The notes below the pieces were generated by a model. It was not told the origin of the DNA. It ran no database searches and worked only from the letters and a program-made list of their open reading frames with translations. The position numbers were made by a program, and so were the translations under genes. Of a stretch of 64,000 nt of DNA, positions 43,244-54,422 are shown piece after piece (within the stretch, counting starts at the first letter, position 1; each line of letters starts with the position of its first letter). The stretch is from Dactylis glomerata. Lineage: Eukaryota > Streptophyta > Magnoliopsida > Poales > Poaceae. The stretch is taken from assembly GCA_007115705.1 (NCBI GenBank), contig QXEO01000237.1, positions 3,100,108-3,164,107 of the forward strand. Direction: 5' to 3'.

Positions 43244-43255
43244 TGGTATCAGAGC
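43244..43255 (+). other. Primer-binding site of element E (tRNA-Met type)
   Basis: TGGTATCAGAGC, three bases after the LTR end, is the classic initiator-tRNA-Met primer site. Confidence 0.88.
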
Positions 43256-43445
43256 CTAGTGTTGCCTGTAGGATCGAGACCCTAGGTTTGGAATAGACTA
43301 GGAAGCCCTAGGATTCATTCCCTCCACAAGAAAAATCTCAATTTAGTTTACCTAAATAAAATTTATCTATATTCCAGTGTAACACCTCTCCTCGTAAGAC
43401 TTATCACATTCATTTTTTTATACTACTCTTCTTTAAAAAAATTAG

Positions 43446-44705
43446 ATGACCAGCATCCACGAATCCATCAAGAAAGGACCCGTGATGACCATGACCCTAA
43501 AGTGTGAGACGGATTTTCCCAAAGCAGTGAAGAACCTCATGTTAAGCATGGGAATGCAAGGAGAAGCTGTTTACAAGGGATTTCCCATGATAGATGAAGG
43601 TCAAGAATATTGGTGGGTACAACTCCACCTATATAAGAACAAGGAAGACGACCACAAGAAGATGGGACTCTGGATGTTCACCAACTCCAAGATGCATACA
43701 TCATTCCTTGACTCCGCAAGATGTGCTGCATGGTCAGCAATAAAAGAACTTGGAGAAAGACTCAAGTGGAGACTCCATAATACCCAGAAGGACCTCAAAG
43801 AAGAAAAGGAGGATACTACTGCATTGAAGAAAACCATAAGTCAACTTCAAAGTGACATAGTACAGTTGGCATTTGAACTTAGTGTTCAAGGAGACCTCAT
43901 TAAAACCAAGGATGATTAGATTGCAGATCTAAAGAAGCAGAAGGACCAAAAACCATGAATCTGCATAAAAGGGCACCAAGAAGCCTTAGTCGTCGGACCT
44001 TCACCTGAGACTTTAATAAGCAACGACGTGTAATAAACGTATATGGTCATACCGACTTGTGGGATGACCCTACCTTTTGTTTGTTTTAAAACTAGTTGCT
44101 TGATGTGTTGAATGAGTGTTAGATGTTGCTTGTAAGATGAATTGCCTCGATCTGCCCTGTTGGGTAGGAATCTTCTTTAGATCCCTTCTATCTATCTCTC
44201 ATCTATGCCAAGTTCTAAACTTGTCCTAAAACCCAAACAGATGTACTCTCAACACCAGAACAGTCTCAACAAACCTCAGTTGGTTATAGCAATACAACGA
44301 ATGGTCAAAGTACATGCTGAATTGATGCGAGTTTTGACTCAGAACTTGATCAACTCAGATAGCAAAGAGCTACCACCAGGAATGTAGCAAGTACTGGATG
44401 ATCATTCTCGAATGGTACAAATGATGCCCCAGATGTTGGCTAGTATCAATAACAACTTGCCGCAAAACAATCTTGGTAGCAAGGAACCAAGAGATGAAGC
44501 TAAGCCAACATTGCTAGCTTGCAAGTTCTGCAGAGAAATAGGACACATGTCTGAAGAATGTCAGGAACAATGCCATCATTGCAATACTAGCCACCCAACT
44601 AGAGAATGTCCCATGACTCGGGTAGTCGGGTCACTTGTTTCCTATGCGATGGAACCAATCATGTACCCAAGGAAAGTAAGTTCTACTTCACGGTGCAACA
44701 AATGA
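43446..44705 (+). pseudogene. Element E gag, broken, with zinc knuckles
   Basis: Three open blocks share one frame (43446-43919, 44205-44387, 44412-44705), separated by stops. The first (MTSIHESIKKGPVMTMTLKC...) has a coiled region (KDLKEEKEDTTALKKTISQLQ) and an unusual N-terminus. The third contains a CCHC knuckle, CKFCREIGHMSEEC, and a second cysteine set, CHHCNTSHPTREC. A further CFLCDGTNHVPKES knuckle is readable only in another frame, so an indel lies near 44640. The protein would have coated genomic RNA. The stops and shift make it non-functional. Element D was inserted 250 bp further on, before the last two knuckles. Confidence 0.72.
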
Positions 44706-44946
44706 ATCAACAAGCTAAGGATAGACTGAGTCATTTGCTAGTAAGGACCCCTGATGACAGAAGACCTAAAGTGAAACGGGAAGCGGAAGACAAGGAAGAA
44801 GCCCCTGACACTACCACCAAAAGTTGCTTAACAGGCAGAAAACAAGAACACTTGCCTAGAAACTGCACAAGAAAATGAGAAAGGTTTCCTACCGCCATAG
44901 TGGAATATCAAGAAAATGAAGTAAGAGATCTCCTAGCCCTGGAATT

Positions 44947-44951
44947 ACCCA
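44947..44951. repeat. Target-site duplication of element D (left)
   Basis: ACCCA here and at 54423-54427, outside the TG...CA ends of element D. Confidence 0.9.
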
Positions 44952-46348
44952 TGATACGTCCAAAATGTATCTACTTTCCCGAACACTTTTGCTATTGTTT
45001 CTCCTCTAATTTGTGTGTTTTAAATACAACTAACATGGACTGACGCTGTTTTCAGCAGAATTGCTCTGGTGTCTCGTTTTTGTGCAGAAATTCAACTTCC
45101 AGTAAAAATTCGGGAAAAATCATGAAAAATCCTATTTCACCAGAAGACCCACGGAGCCAGAAGACAGGAGGGAGAGGAGGCTCGAGGGGCCGTCACGCAC
45201 AGGTGGCGTGGCCCAGCCCTGGCCGCGCCACCCATGCGTGAGGGAGCCCCAGGCCCCCTCTCGACCTCCCCTCTCGCGTACATATACCCCCTGATGACAT
45301 AATATCAGGGAGACGGCGTTTTTCCCAGATAGACTTCCGTTGCGCCGCCGCCATCAGAAACCGCGATTCGGAACCAGAAACTCCGTTCTGGCACCCTGGC
45401 AGGACGGGGATTCGGAGGAGATCTTCATCACCATCACCACCGACGCTCCTCCATCGACCATCCATGATTCCCCCATCCATGTGTGAGTAATTCCCCCGCT
45501 GTAGGTGAGGGGATGGTAGGGATTGGATGAGATTGTTCATGTAATTTGATATGAGATTGATAGGGCATAGTGCCTAGTATCTTTATTTAGTGCCTATGAC
45601 ATTGTTGCAACTTGTTGTGCTTAATGCTTGTCACTTTGGGCCCGAGTGCCATGATTTCAGATCTGAACATGTTATTATTTCTATGATGATACTTGTTGTT
45701 TATGGTCTTACCTACAAGTTGTATACACATATTGTTGTCCGGAACCCGAGGCCCCGAAGTGACAGAAATTGGGATAACCGGAGGGGATGGCTATGATGTG
45801 AGGATCACATGTGTTCACCGAGTGCTAATGCTTTGCTCCGGTACTCTATTAAAAGGAGTACCTTAATTACCAGTAGTTTCCCTTGAGGCCCTGCTGCAAC
45901 AGGCTGGTAGGACAAAAGATGTCGTGCAAGTTTCTCCTTGTGAGCACGTACGACTATATACGGAACACATGCCTATGATTGTTTGTACTAGGATGCTTTA
46001 TCATTATTTATCTGCAATGCCCATGTCTCATTGATTTCATGAATTATCTTATCCATGCAACGCCCGTAATCCATCCCTATGCCTACAGTACTTGTTCCTA
46101 CTGTTTACAACCGTTACTATTACTGCTGCTATTTTACTACTGCTGTTACTGTTTCACTACTGTCACCACTATAAAACTGTTGCTACTGATAAACCACTGC
46201 GAGCGAGACTGTTTCCAGGTGCAGCTGAATTGACAACTCATCTGTTAAGGCTTACATATATTCTTTGGCTCCCCTTGTGTCGAATCAATAAATTTGGGTA
46301 ATACTTCCCTCGAAGACTGTTGCGATCCCCTATACTTGTGGGTCATCA
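44952..46348 (+). repeat. 5' LTR of element D
   Basis: 1397 bp, starting TGATACGTCCAAAATG and ending GGGTCATCA. A GC-rich palindrome (12-bp arms around 45202-45233, one G-T pair) precedes a weak TATA-like ACATATACC at 45280-45288. It shares its first nine bases and the palindrome with A, B and C2, but little else. Confidence 0.92.
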
Positions 46349-46359
46349 AGACTATTTTC

Positions 46360-46377
46360 TGGCGCCATTGCCGGGGA
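46360..46377 (+). other. Primer-binding site of element D (tRNA-Asp type)
   Basis: TGGCGCCATTGCCGGGGA, eleven bases after the LTR, has one change (G to A) from the site in A, B and C2. Confidence 0.82.
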
Positions 46378-46436
46378 GCATAGCTTTATCTGTAAGTTCA
46401 CTTGGTATTCATATTGTTCACTGTAATCCTTTCATC

Positions 46437-49094
46437 ATGGGTAAACCTCGTGATGGAAAAGTTCCTATATTGCCATCCACTACAAGAAGAGGTACGACTC
46501 TCAACACCTCTGTTGCTCTTGATTCGCCATCTGTTATGAGTAAGTTGCTTACACCACCACACCCACGCACTACTGCTACTACTTCTACTGAGATTGAAAA
46601 TGCCACTGATAATTTAGATGATGCTTCTACTGTGCTTGATGAGAGTGGTTCACTAGGTTCCTTTTTAGATGCTACTATTGCTAGAGCTAAGTTGGGAAAC
46701 ACCACTGTTACACCTGTTAGTTCACCTCAGTCTAGGGAATGTCCTAGTGATGATTATGATGATGATGCTTATATTGAGCTTAATGATGATTTTATTGCAG
46801 AAGCACGTGCTGCTCGTAATGCAGGTAATGTTAAAGAACTTCTTGCAAGACGTTCTGTTAGATATAATTTGTCTCCTGATCCTAAGTTTGCTGCTTCTCC
46901 CATAAATATCAGAGACAAGGATTATGATTTCTCTTTGGATTTATCTTACATATCTATTGTTGAGAAAACTCCTTTTTGTGGTACTAAAGATGAGAGTGCT
47001 ATGGAGCACATGAATGAGCTTTCTACTTTGAGTAATTTGTTTTCTGACGATATTAAGCTCCGCACTTATTTTGTTGCTAAGATTTTTCCTTTCTCATTGA
47101 AAGATGCTGCTAAAATTTGGTTTAATAGCTTGTCTCCTGGATCTCTTACTAGTCCTATTGCTTTGGTTAATGCTTTCTTTCAGAAATATTTTCCCGCTAG
47201 TGCTCAACATGCTGCTATGCAGAAAATCTTTGATTTTGAACAGGGAAAAGGAGAGATATTGCCTGAATCTTGGACAAGGTTTTGTTCTTTAATTAGAGCT
47301 TTGCCTAAAGAACCATTGCCTAAAAATGAACTCCTTGATATATTTTATAATGGACTAATGGATGAATCTAAGTCATATTTGGATAGTTGTGCTGGTTGTG
47401 TTTTCAGGGAAAGAACTCCGGCTGAAGCAGAAGAATTAATGGCTAAAATAAGCCGGAATCATGATGATTGGACCTTAGTTGAGCCAACACCAGCACCAAC
47501 CCCTGCTCAATCTATAGAGCCTGCACCGAAGAAGAGAGGGATGATTGAATTAAATGATGAAGTTATGAAGGAGGCTAAGAAATCTCTTAAGGAGCAAGGT
47601 ATTAAGGCCGAAGATGTTAAAAATTTACCTCCTATAGAAGAATTATGTAAGCCAATCCCTTGCTCATCTACTATTGAGGTACACTCTCTCCAACGCTTTG
47701 ATGAAAGAGATATTCCTTATACTAAACCTCCTGATCAATGCTTAGATGAGTTTGATAATTTTATTATTAAGCAAGAAAATTTTAATAGAATGGTGCATAA
47801 TCATTTGTTAGAAAATTCTAGAGCTATTAGCAAGTTGCAGGATATTGTGGAGAGAACCGCCAATGATGTGAAGATACTTGCTAAACATTTTCAAATGGTT
47901 CAAACACAAATTGATCAGCTTACCAAGGTGCAAAAAGACTTGCTAGTTAATGCTGCAAGAGAGAAGCAAGCATGTGAAATACGCACAAGAAGTGGTGCTG
48001 CTACTCAAGACCCATTATATCCTGAAGGACATCCTAAGAGGGTCAAGCAAGATTCTCAACGAGCTGCAAATGATGATATTCCTTCCAAGAAGAAGAAGAA
48101 GAAGCATAAAACAACTGCAGAATCCTCTGATGCAGGTAAAGATCCTAACAATGTTTCTATTTCTGATGCTGAAACTGAACCAAGAGATGCTTCCGATAAA
48201 GAAGAAGATAAAGAAGAAGTTGAAGAAGAACCAGAAAAGATTGACAAGAATGCAAAGTACACCAAAGAAGACTTCATTGCCAATAAGCATGGTAAAGAGA
48301 GGGAACCTTGGGTACAGAAGCCAATGCCTTTTCCTAGTAAGAAACACAAGTCCAAGGAAGAGGAACACTACAACAGGTTTTGTGAATGGATGAGACCTTT
48401 ATTTTTGCAAATTCCTTTGACCGATGCTATTAGAATGCCTCCTTATGCAAAGTACATGAAAGATATTGTCACTAACAAAAGGAAAATTCCTAGTGAGGAA
48501 ATTTCCACTTTACTTGCTAATTATTCTTTTGATGGTAAAGTTCCAGAGAACCTTGGAGATCCAGGTATACCAACTATTCCTTGCTCCATTAAAAATAACT
48601 ATGTTAGAACTACTTTATGTGATTTGGGAGCTGGAGTTAGTGTCATGCCTTTTTCTCTTTATAAGAGACTTGATCTAGAAAAATTAGTATCAACTGATAT
48701 ATCTTTGCAGATGGCTGATAAGTCTACTACTATTCCTATTGGTATATGTGAAAATATTCCTGTTCAAGTTGCTAACAGTTGTTTAATATTAACTGATTTT
48801 GTTGTGTTGGAAATGCCTGAAGATGATAATATGTCTATTATTCTTGGGAGACCCTTTCTAAACACTGCAGGTGCTGTTATCAATTGCAATCAAGGAAAAG
48901 TCACTTTTAATGTCAATGACAAAGAGTATACGGTTTATTTTCCCAAGAAAATTGATAGGAAGAATGCTCTAAATACAATCAAGCATGTTGAGACCATCAA
49001 AGTTGGTCAAATTATTTGTTCAAAGCGAAAGCCCAAGGAAGAATGTCAAATTGTTATGGTTGGGACTATACCTATCAAAGTTGAGGTAACATAA
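46437..49094 (+). CDS. Gag-protease polyprotein of element D
   Basis: 885 residues from ATG 46437 (MGKPRDGKVPILPSTTRR). Earlier codons of the frame fall in the primer-site leader, so this ATG is preferred. The retrotransposon gag domain lies at about residues 205-345 (FPFSLKDAAKIWFNSL, FFQKYFPASAQHAAMQKI, ELLDIFYNGL). A Lys/Glu-rich linker follows (about 545-620). An aspartic protease domain lies at about 690-820, with the catalytic-site motif CDLGAGVSVMPFSLYKRL and the later ILGRPFLNTAGA. The D-L-G form instead of D-T/S-G is normal for Athila proteins. The frame ends shortly after the protease, where reverse transcriptase should start, so the polymerase was deleted cleanly. The ORF is intact, suggesting recent activity with help in trans. 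Confidence 0.87.
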   Translation: MGKPRDGKVPILPSTTRRGTTLNTSVALDSPSVMSKLLTPPHPRTTATTSTEIENATDNLDDASTVLDESGSLGSFLDATIARAKLGNTTVTPVSSPQSRECPSDDYDDDAYIELNDDFIAEARAARNAGNVKELLARRSVRYNLSPDPKFAASPINIRDKDYDFSLDLSYISIVEKTPFCGTKDESAMEHMNELSTLSNLFSDDIKLRTYFVAKIFPFSLKDAAKIWFNSLSPGSLTSPIALVNAFFQKYFPASAQHAAMQKIFDFEQGKGEILPESWTRFCSLIRALPKEPLPKNELLDIFYNGLMDESKSYLDSCAGCVFRERTPAEAEELMAKISRNHDDWTLVEPTPAPTPAQSIEPAPKKRGMIELNDEVMKEAKKSLKEQGIKAEDVKNLPPIEELCKPIPCSSTIEVHSLQRFDERDIPYTKPPDQCLDEFDNFIIKQENFNRMVHNHLLENSRAISKLQDIVERTANDVKILAKHFQMVQTQIDQLTKVQKDLLVNAAREKQACEIRTRSGAATQDPLYPEGHPKRVKQDSQRAANDDIPSKKKKKKHKTTAESSDAGKDPNNVSISDAETEPRDASDKEEDKEEVEEEPEKIDKNAKYTKEDFIANKHGKEREPWVQKPMPFPSKKHKSKEEEHYNRFCEWMRPLFLQIPLTDAIRMPPYAKYMKDIVTNKRKIPSEEISTLLANYSFDGKVPENLGDPGIPTIPCSIKNNYVRTTLCDLGAGVSVMPFSLYKRLDLEKLVSTDISLQMADKSTTIPIGICENIPVQVANSCLILTDFVVLEMPEDDNMSIILGRPFLNTAGAVINCNQGKVTFNVNDKEYTVYFPKKIDRKNALNTIKHVETIKVGQIICSKRKPKEECQIVMVGTIPIKVEVT

Positions 49095-49922
49095 GCATTA
49101 AGTGATATGCAAAGCTTCTCTTCATAAAAAGTTAGTTTGGTAACAAGACTTGATCAACCTTGTTAACAAAGTGATTTTATATGAAAGAAACTTCGTGTTC
49201 ACCGCATCCACTCCACCTCACTTGTATTTACTTTCATCAAATTTTATTCCTTCAGTTAAGTTGCTTGATTAAGAGTATCTCAGAGCTGCTGCATGCTTAG
49301 TTTTTGATTTGCTTGAAATCTTTTCATCCTAGTTTTTCTGAGTTTCATCAATATGCCAATTTCTGAAAAATCCTCGAAAATAAAGTTTCTCGAAAAATTC
49401 CAGAAAATTCTTTATAATTTTTTATGTCAAAAATGGGACAGAGAGACACCTGGGAGGCACCAGGTGGGCAGCCACGCCACCTCACACACAGGTGGCGCGG
49501 CCCAGCCCTGGCCGCGCCACCCAGGTGTGAGGGGGCCCCACCAGGTCCCTCACTCATCTCTTCTTCCCCTGCTCTTTCTCTCTCCTGAAAAACACCGCCC
49601 CATTTGCTCAAGCCCGAGTTCTTGCTGTTCTTCACTTCAATTTTTCGATCTCCTTGTTTAGCCCAACATTTCTGCTAAAACTTGGATCATTTGCTCTCCG
49701 GTATGTGACTCCTCCACTTGTCCAAGTAGATTTTCTTTTGGTAAAGTATTTCTTGAATATTTTAGCATTGTAGGTGACAGTATAAATGAGTATGCATGCT
49801 TGTTCTCTTGCTTAGAATTGATATTTTGATGCATGTTAGCTCTCTAGTAACCCACTATAGTAGTTTCCTACACTTGCTTGTCTTTAAATCATTTTTTATG
49901 AGGTTTGTCAAAAATTTCAGAA
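49095..49922 (+). other. GC-rich spacer between gag-protease and env-position ORF in element D
   Basis: No coding potential is seen. It contains the GC palindrome also found upstream of the LTR TATA boxes: arms GGTGGCGCGGCC (49491-49502) and GGCCGCGCCACC (49510-49521), with outer arms CCTCACAC (49480-49487) and GTGTGAGG (49525-49532). A CT-rich tract (49548-49590) follows. A good splice-acceptor-like TTTCAG ends at 49920, just before the next ATG. Confidence 0.6.
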
Positions 49923-51035
49923 ATGGAGGGGAATGCATATCAACTCCCTCAACATGAACTAGAAGTGCAAGATGTTATGAAAGTTCATCGTGAAGAGAAG
50001 GTTTTCTCCTCACACTATCCATGCTCAGCATTCTTGAGTGCTGCTGGAATCCTGCAGGATTTTCAAACCTTGCTCTCTAATGCAGGATTAGAATATTTTG
50101 CTGAGGGTGAACCTCCCCAATATGTTAAACTAACAATGTCTGTGGTGCAGGATTTCAGATTTAGTTGGTCCACTTCTAATCCCATGGTTTATTATAAAAT
50201 TTATAACAAATCTGTGGACTTGCCTCTTGATGTTTTTTGTACAGCTATTAGAGTACCACAGTGGGGATCGCTCGAGAAGATAAGGGGACAACCAAGGCAA
50301 TTGTTAGAACTATACGAGGAGATTTGTCAAGGAAGAAGCTTCACAGGAGAGGGTGGTAAAATTCGAAACATTCATTTTCCATCCATTCGATATTTTGCCT
50401 TCTTCATTACCAAATGTGTTCTTGCTAGGAAATTTGCAAGTAAATTGTCTCTCCATGATCTAGCTTTTATTGCTGCTGCTTTGAGGCGTGATAGAACTTA
50501 TCATTTGGGTGCCTTAATAGCTTTCCGTCTTGATATTAATCGTCAGAAAGGGGGAATCTGTGGGGGGCTTATAGCTTCACGCCTGTTAGCTTTGCATGGT
50601 GTTTTACCTCATTTTCGAGATCTGCAGTTCCCCGAGGAGAAACTTGGTCTTGATGCTATGGTTCAACATAAGTTTATTTCTCCTCCTGCCAGTTTGATTA
50701 ATTTAATATTTGAGCTAACCTTTTTCAAGAAGACTACCTGGAGGGTAGTAAAGACTGAACGATCAATCCGTTTGCCTGCACCTCTTTTGTTTAACCTTGA
50801 TCGCAGGAATGGATGGTCGCTTACAGAAGATGAGCTTGATGCATATGTGGAGGAGCACCCGCCGCCTGTACACGATGAGGAGGGCGCCGAAGAATCGGGG
50901 CAACCCTCCAACACTACAAATTTCCCATATGAGCAGCCTTATTATGATTATGCGCCGTCAACTTCATCTTCACGGGAACCGAGGTACGATTACACCTATG
51001 ATGACCCACCAGCTTGGAGCAGCTACCAGAGCTAG
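49923..51035 (+). CDS. Athila ORF1-like (env-position) protein of element D
   Basis: 370 residues (MEGNAYQLPQHELEVQDVMKVHREEKVF...). It sits downstream of the polyprotein, where Athila elements carry their extra ORF. The central block matches the style of the plant Athila ORF-1 family (FSWSTSNPMVYYKIYNKSVDLPLDVFCTAIRVP; RYFAFFITKCVLARKFASKLSLHDLAFIAAAL). The C-terminus is acidic, then Tyr/Ser/Pro-rich (EQPYYDYAPSTSSSREP). I see no signal peptide or obvious transmembrane helix, so envelope function is not supported. The ATG lies three bases after a TTTCAG, so it could be expressed from a spliced RNA. The role of this family is unknown; the frame is intact. Confidence 0.75.
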   Translation: MEGNAYQLPQHELEVQDVMKVHREEKVFSSHYPCSAFLSAAGILQDFQTLLSNAGLEYFAEGEPPQYVKLTMSVVQDFRFSWSTSNPMVYYKIYNKSVDLPLDVFCTAIRVPQWGSLEKIRGQPRQLLELYEEICQGRSFTGEGGKIRNIHFPSIRYFAFFITKCVLARKFASKLSLHDLAFIAAALRRDRTYHLGALIAFRLDINRQKGGICGGLIASRLLALHGVLPHFRDLQFPEEKLGLDAMVQHKFISPPASLINLIFELTFFKKTTWRVVKTERSIRLPAPLLFNLDRRNGWSLTEDELDAYVEEHPPPVHDEEGAEESGQPSNTTNFPYEQPYYDYAPSTSSSREPRYDYTYDDPPAWSSYQS

Positions 51036-53025
51036 AATTGATCTCCACTTAGGCCAAAAGCCTAAGCTTGGGGGGAGGTACGCCGACGATTCACTCATCT
51101 ACATATTATATTTTGTCGGACCTTTGTATATCCATGTTTTACTTTCTTTATTGTTCTAAGTTCTTACTTCTGCTTTCCAAAACACAAAAAGACCAAAAAT
51201 ATTTCCGTTGTTTCTCTCTATTTGGTTCTTTGGTTTGCTACCCTTGGTTTGCTTTACTTGCTATTTTCGGTTTGCTACTTGAAAACCCAAAAATATTTTG
51301 CTTTGTTTGCTATTTCCTTTTGCTTTTGTTTCAGAAATCGAAAACCCCAAAAATATTTGTTGTGCTTCTTCGGTTTTGTAAAGTTTGTTGCAGAGTTCAG
51401 TCTCCCGTTACTCCATTGGAGCTTGGTATTCACTTTATATTATTCAAGCCACACAAGTGAAGAGCAATAATGACGACATATGACAATCCGAGATGTGGTA
51501 AGAGGCTGGTATGAACTCTATTTGTTTTCATTTTTGTACATATACTCATCTATGTGGACATGCTTAGTCGGTTCATGTAAGGTATATGTCATCTAATGGA
51601 TGCTTTGTAGTTCTTGCTTTCATATGATTAGTTTCAATTTACTATTAGCATGTAGCATGTCATGTAGACGCTTGCATGCATTGTTTTATTCATAGTATGG
51701 TATGATATTGTGGTATCCACCTCTGAAAGCTTCATTTGAATCGACTTGGCACATGCTCAAGCATGCATATGACTGAACAAAAAGTCAATTAAGCCTCGAT
51801 GATCTAAATTGCCTCAGAGTTCTTGTATCACTTTTATGCCTTTATTAATTTTATTTTGTCGCAAGCATGATTATGATAGTTGTTGCTCTCTCGATTGTCG
51901 CTTCCCAGTCTTTTGCTAGCCTTCACTTGTACTGAGTATGAGCTCTACTCGTGCATCCAATTACCAAAAACCAAGTCTTCCAAAGAGTCCACTATAAATT
52001 CCTATGCATGGTATTTGTAAGCCATTCCAAGTAAATTTTCATGTGCTACCTTTCAAAACTTTCAACTACTTCTCATTTTGTGCCACTGTTTTTAGCTCAT
52101 GGGGACGTAGTGGTCGGAATTGCTATATTCCATATTAAATTGAGTATCCCTCGACTAGGCAGCTTCATCTGCTCGTCATTAATTTTGCAAGGGAGCTGGT
52201 CAGACCATTATAATCTTAATCCTAAAAGAAAGAAAAAAAAGGCACTCCTCCAAAGGAATGTGAAAGTTGGTGGGCACCCGATGGAATCGGTTAGCCATGG
52301 TTTGAGAAAGGAAAAAAAGGTGGGGAGGAGTGCCAAAGCTTTATAAAAGAGCACCAATGTGCCAAATTTCAAAGAACTCGGAACCGCTCTCACTTGTTTA
52401 TTATGGAAGATAGTAAGTCCCCATTGCTAGTCGTTGACATAGAACAACCACCTCTCAAAAGAAACTTTTATCTCTGTTTTACAAATGAAAAGCTCTAGCA
52501 CATGATAAATCCCTGCTCCCCTCTGCGAAGGGCCATTTGTTTACTTTTATGTTGAGTCACCATCTTCTAACTTTAAGCACTTCTTGAGAGCATAGTTGTT
52601 ATTCTTAGTGTAATGTGCTTGTCCCAGAACACGGTTAATTGTGGTATAACTTTGATGCTTGTATCTTTGATATTTCTACTTCTAGTCTTCCCTTGGACTT
52701 CAGAGGTGCCTCAGCATTTATGTTTTGCTCTACAAATAAAGGCAAGCGGGATACCACTCTTTCATATCATTTATGCATATTACAATCTTGTAGCTTCTCA
52801 TGCACATGTTACTTGTTATTAGTGCATTGGCACTCTTTCATAGCTTGCTTGACTATGAGGTGACATTAGTTACATATTTCTTATTATGAATTACCTGAGT
52901 ACTTGATCACATAGTTAGTATATATACATCATATGAGCAAATGTGTTCGTGAAAGTTTCTTTTATCGCTCTCAGTTGTTAACTGAATTGCTTGAGGACAA
53001 GCAAATAGCTAAGCTTGGGGGGAGT
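51036..53025 (+). other. Non-coding 3' internal region of element D
   Basis: It starts with AAGCTTGGGGGGAGG (51063-51077). Parts correspond to the 3' module of B and C2, for example TACTGAGTATGAGCTCTAC (51931-51949), CTCATGGGGACGTAGTGGTCGG (52097-52118) and the paired structure 52241-52334. Short T-rich frames are present but not gene-like. Confidence 0.65.
52241..52334 (+). other. Conserved long-range stem structure in element D
   Basis: GGCACTCCTCC (52241-52251) can pair with GGAGGAGTGCC (52324-52334). CCGATGGAATCGG lies in the loop. It is the same layout as in B and C2, although the flanking sequence has diverged more. Confidence 0.55.
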
Positions 53026-54422
53026 TGATACGTCCAAAACGTATCTACTTTCCCGAACACTTTTGCTATTGTTTCTCCTCTAATTTGTGTGTTTTAAATA
53101 CAACTAACACGGACTGACGCTGTTTTCAGCAGAATTGCTCTGGCGTCTCATTTTTGTGCAGAAATTCAACTTCCAGTAAAAATTTGGGAAAAATCATGAA
53201 AAATCCTATTTCACCAGAAGACCCACGGAGCCAGAAGACAGGAGGGAGAGGAGGCTCGAGGGGCCGTCACGCACAGATGGCGCGGCCCAGCCCTGGCCGC
53301 GCCACCCATGCGTGAGGGAGCCCCAGGCCTCCTCTCGACCTCCCCTCTCGCGTACATATACCCCCTGATGACATAATATCAGGGAGACGGCGTTTTTCCC
53401 AGATAGACTTCCGCTGCGCCGCCGCCATCAGAAACCGCGATTCGGAACCAGAAACTCCGTTCTGGCACCCTGCCGGGATGGGGATTCGGAGGAGATCTTC
53501 ATCACCATCACCACCGACGCTCCTCCATCGACCATCCATGATTCCCCCATCCATGTGTGAGTAATTCCCCCGCTGTAGGTGAGGGGATGGTAGGGATTGG
53601 ATGAGATTGTTCATGTAATTTGATATGAGATTGATAGGGCATAGTGCCTAGTATCTTTATTTAGTGCCTATGACATTGTTGCAACTTGTTGTGCTTAATG
53701 CTTGTCACTTTGGGCCCGAGTGCCATGATTTCAGATCTGAACATGTTATTATTTCTATGATGATACTTGTTGTTTATGGTCTTACCTACAAGTTGTATAC
53801 ACATATTGTTGTCCGGAACCCGAGGCCCCAAAGTGACAGAAATTGGGATAACCGGAGGGGATGGCTATGATGTGAGGATCACATGTGTTCACCGAGTGCT
53901 AATGCTTTGCTCCGGTACTCTATTAAAAGGAGTACCTTAATTACCAGAAGTTTCCCTTGAGGCCCTGCTGCAATAGGCTGGTAGGACAAAAGATGTCGTG
54001 CAAGTTTCTCCTTGTGAGCACGTACGACTATATACGGAACACATGCCTATGATTGTTTGTACTAGGATGCTTTATCATTATTTATCTGCAATGCCCATGT
54101 CTCATTGATTTCATGAATTATCTTATCCATGCAACGCCCGTAATCCATCCCTATGCCTACAGTACTTGTTCCTACTGTTTACAACCGTTACTATTACTGC
54201 TGCTATTTTACTACTGCTGTTACTGTTTTACTACTGTCACCACTATAAAACTGTTGCTACTGATAAACCACTGCGAGCGAGACTGTTTCCAGGTGTAGCT
54301 GAATTGACAACTCATCTGTTAAGGCTTACATATATTCTTTGGCTCCCCTTGTGTCGAATCAATAAATTTGGGTAATACTTCCCTCGAAGACTGTTGCGAT
54401 CCCCTATACTTGTGGGTCATCA
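53026..54422 (+). repeat. 3' LTR of element D
   Basis: 1397 bp, starting TGATACGTCCAAAACG and ending GGGTCATCA, followed by the ACCCA duplication. Confidence 0.92.

Larger units (their letters stand above)
44952..54422 (+). mobile_element. Complete Athila-like LTR retrotransposon D lacking polymerase
   Basis: 9471 bp with two 1397-bp LTRs (44952-46348, 53026-54422) and the 5-bp duplication ACCCA. The order is primer site, gag-protease ORF (46437-49094), an about 0.8-kb GC-rich spacer, an env-position ORF (49923-51035), a 2-kb non-coding tail and a purine tract (AAGCTTGGGGGGAG) before the 3' LTR. Reverse transcriptase, RNase H and integrase are missing, although both remaining ORFs are intact. 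The primer site, protease style and second ORF fit the Athila lineage. By eye the LTRs differ at about sixteen positions. Confidence 0.93.
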
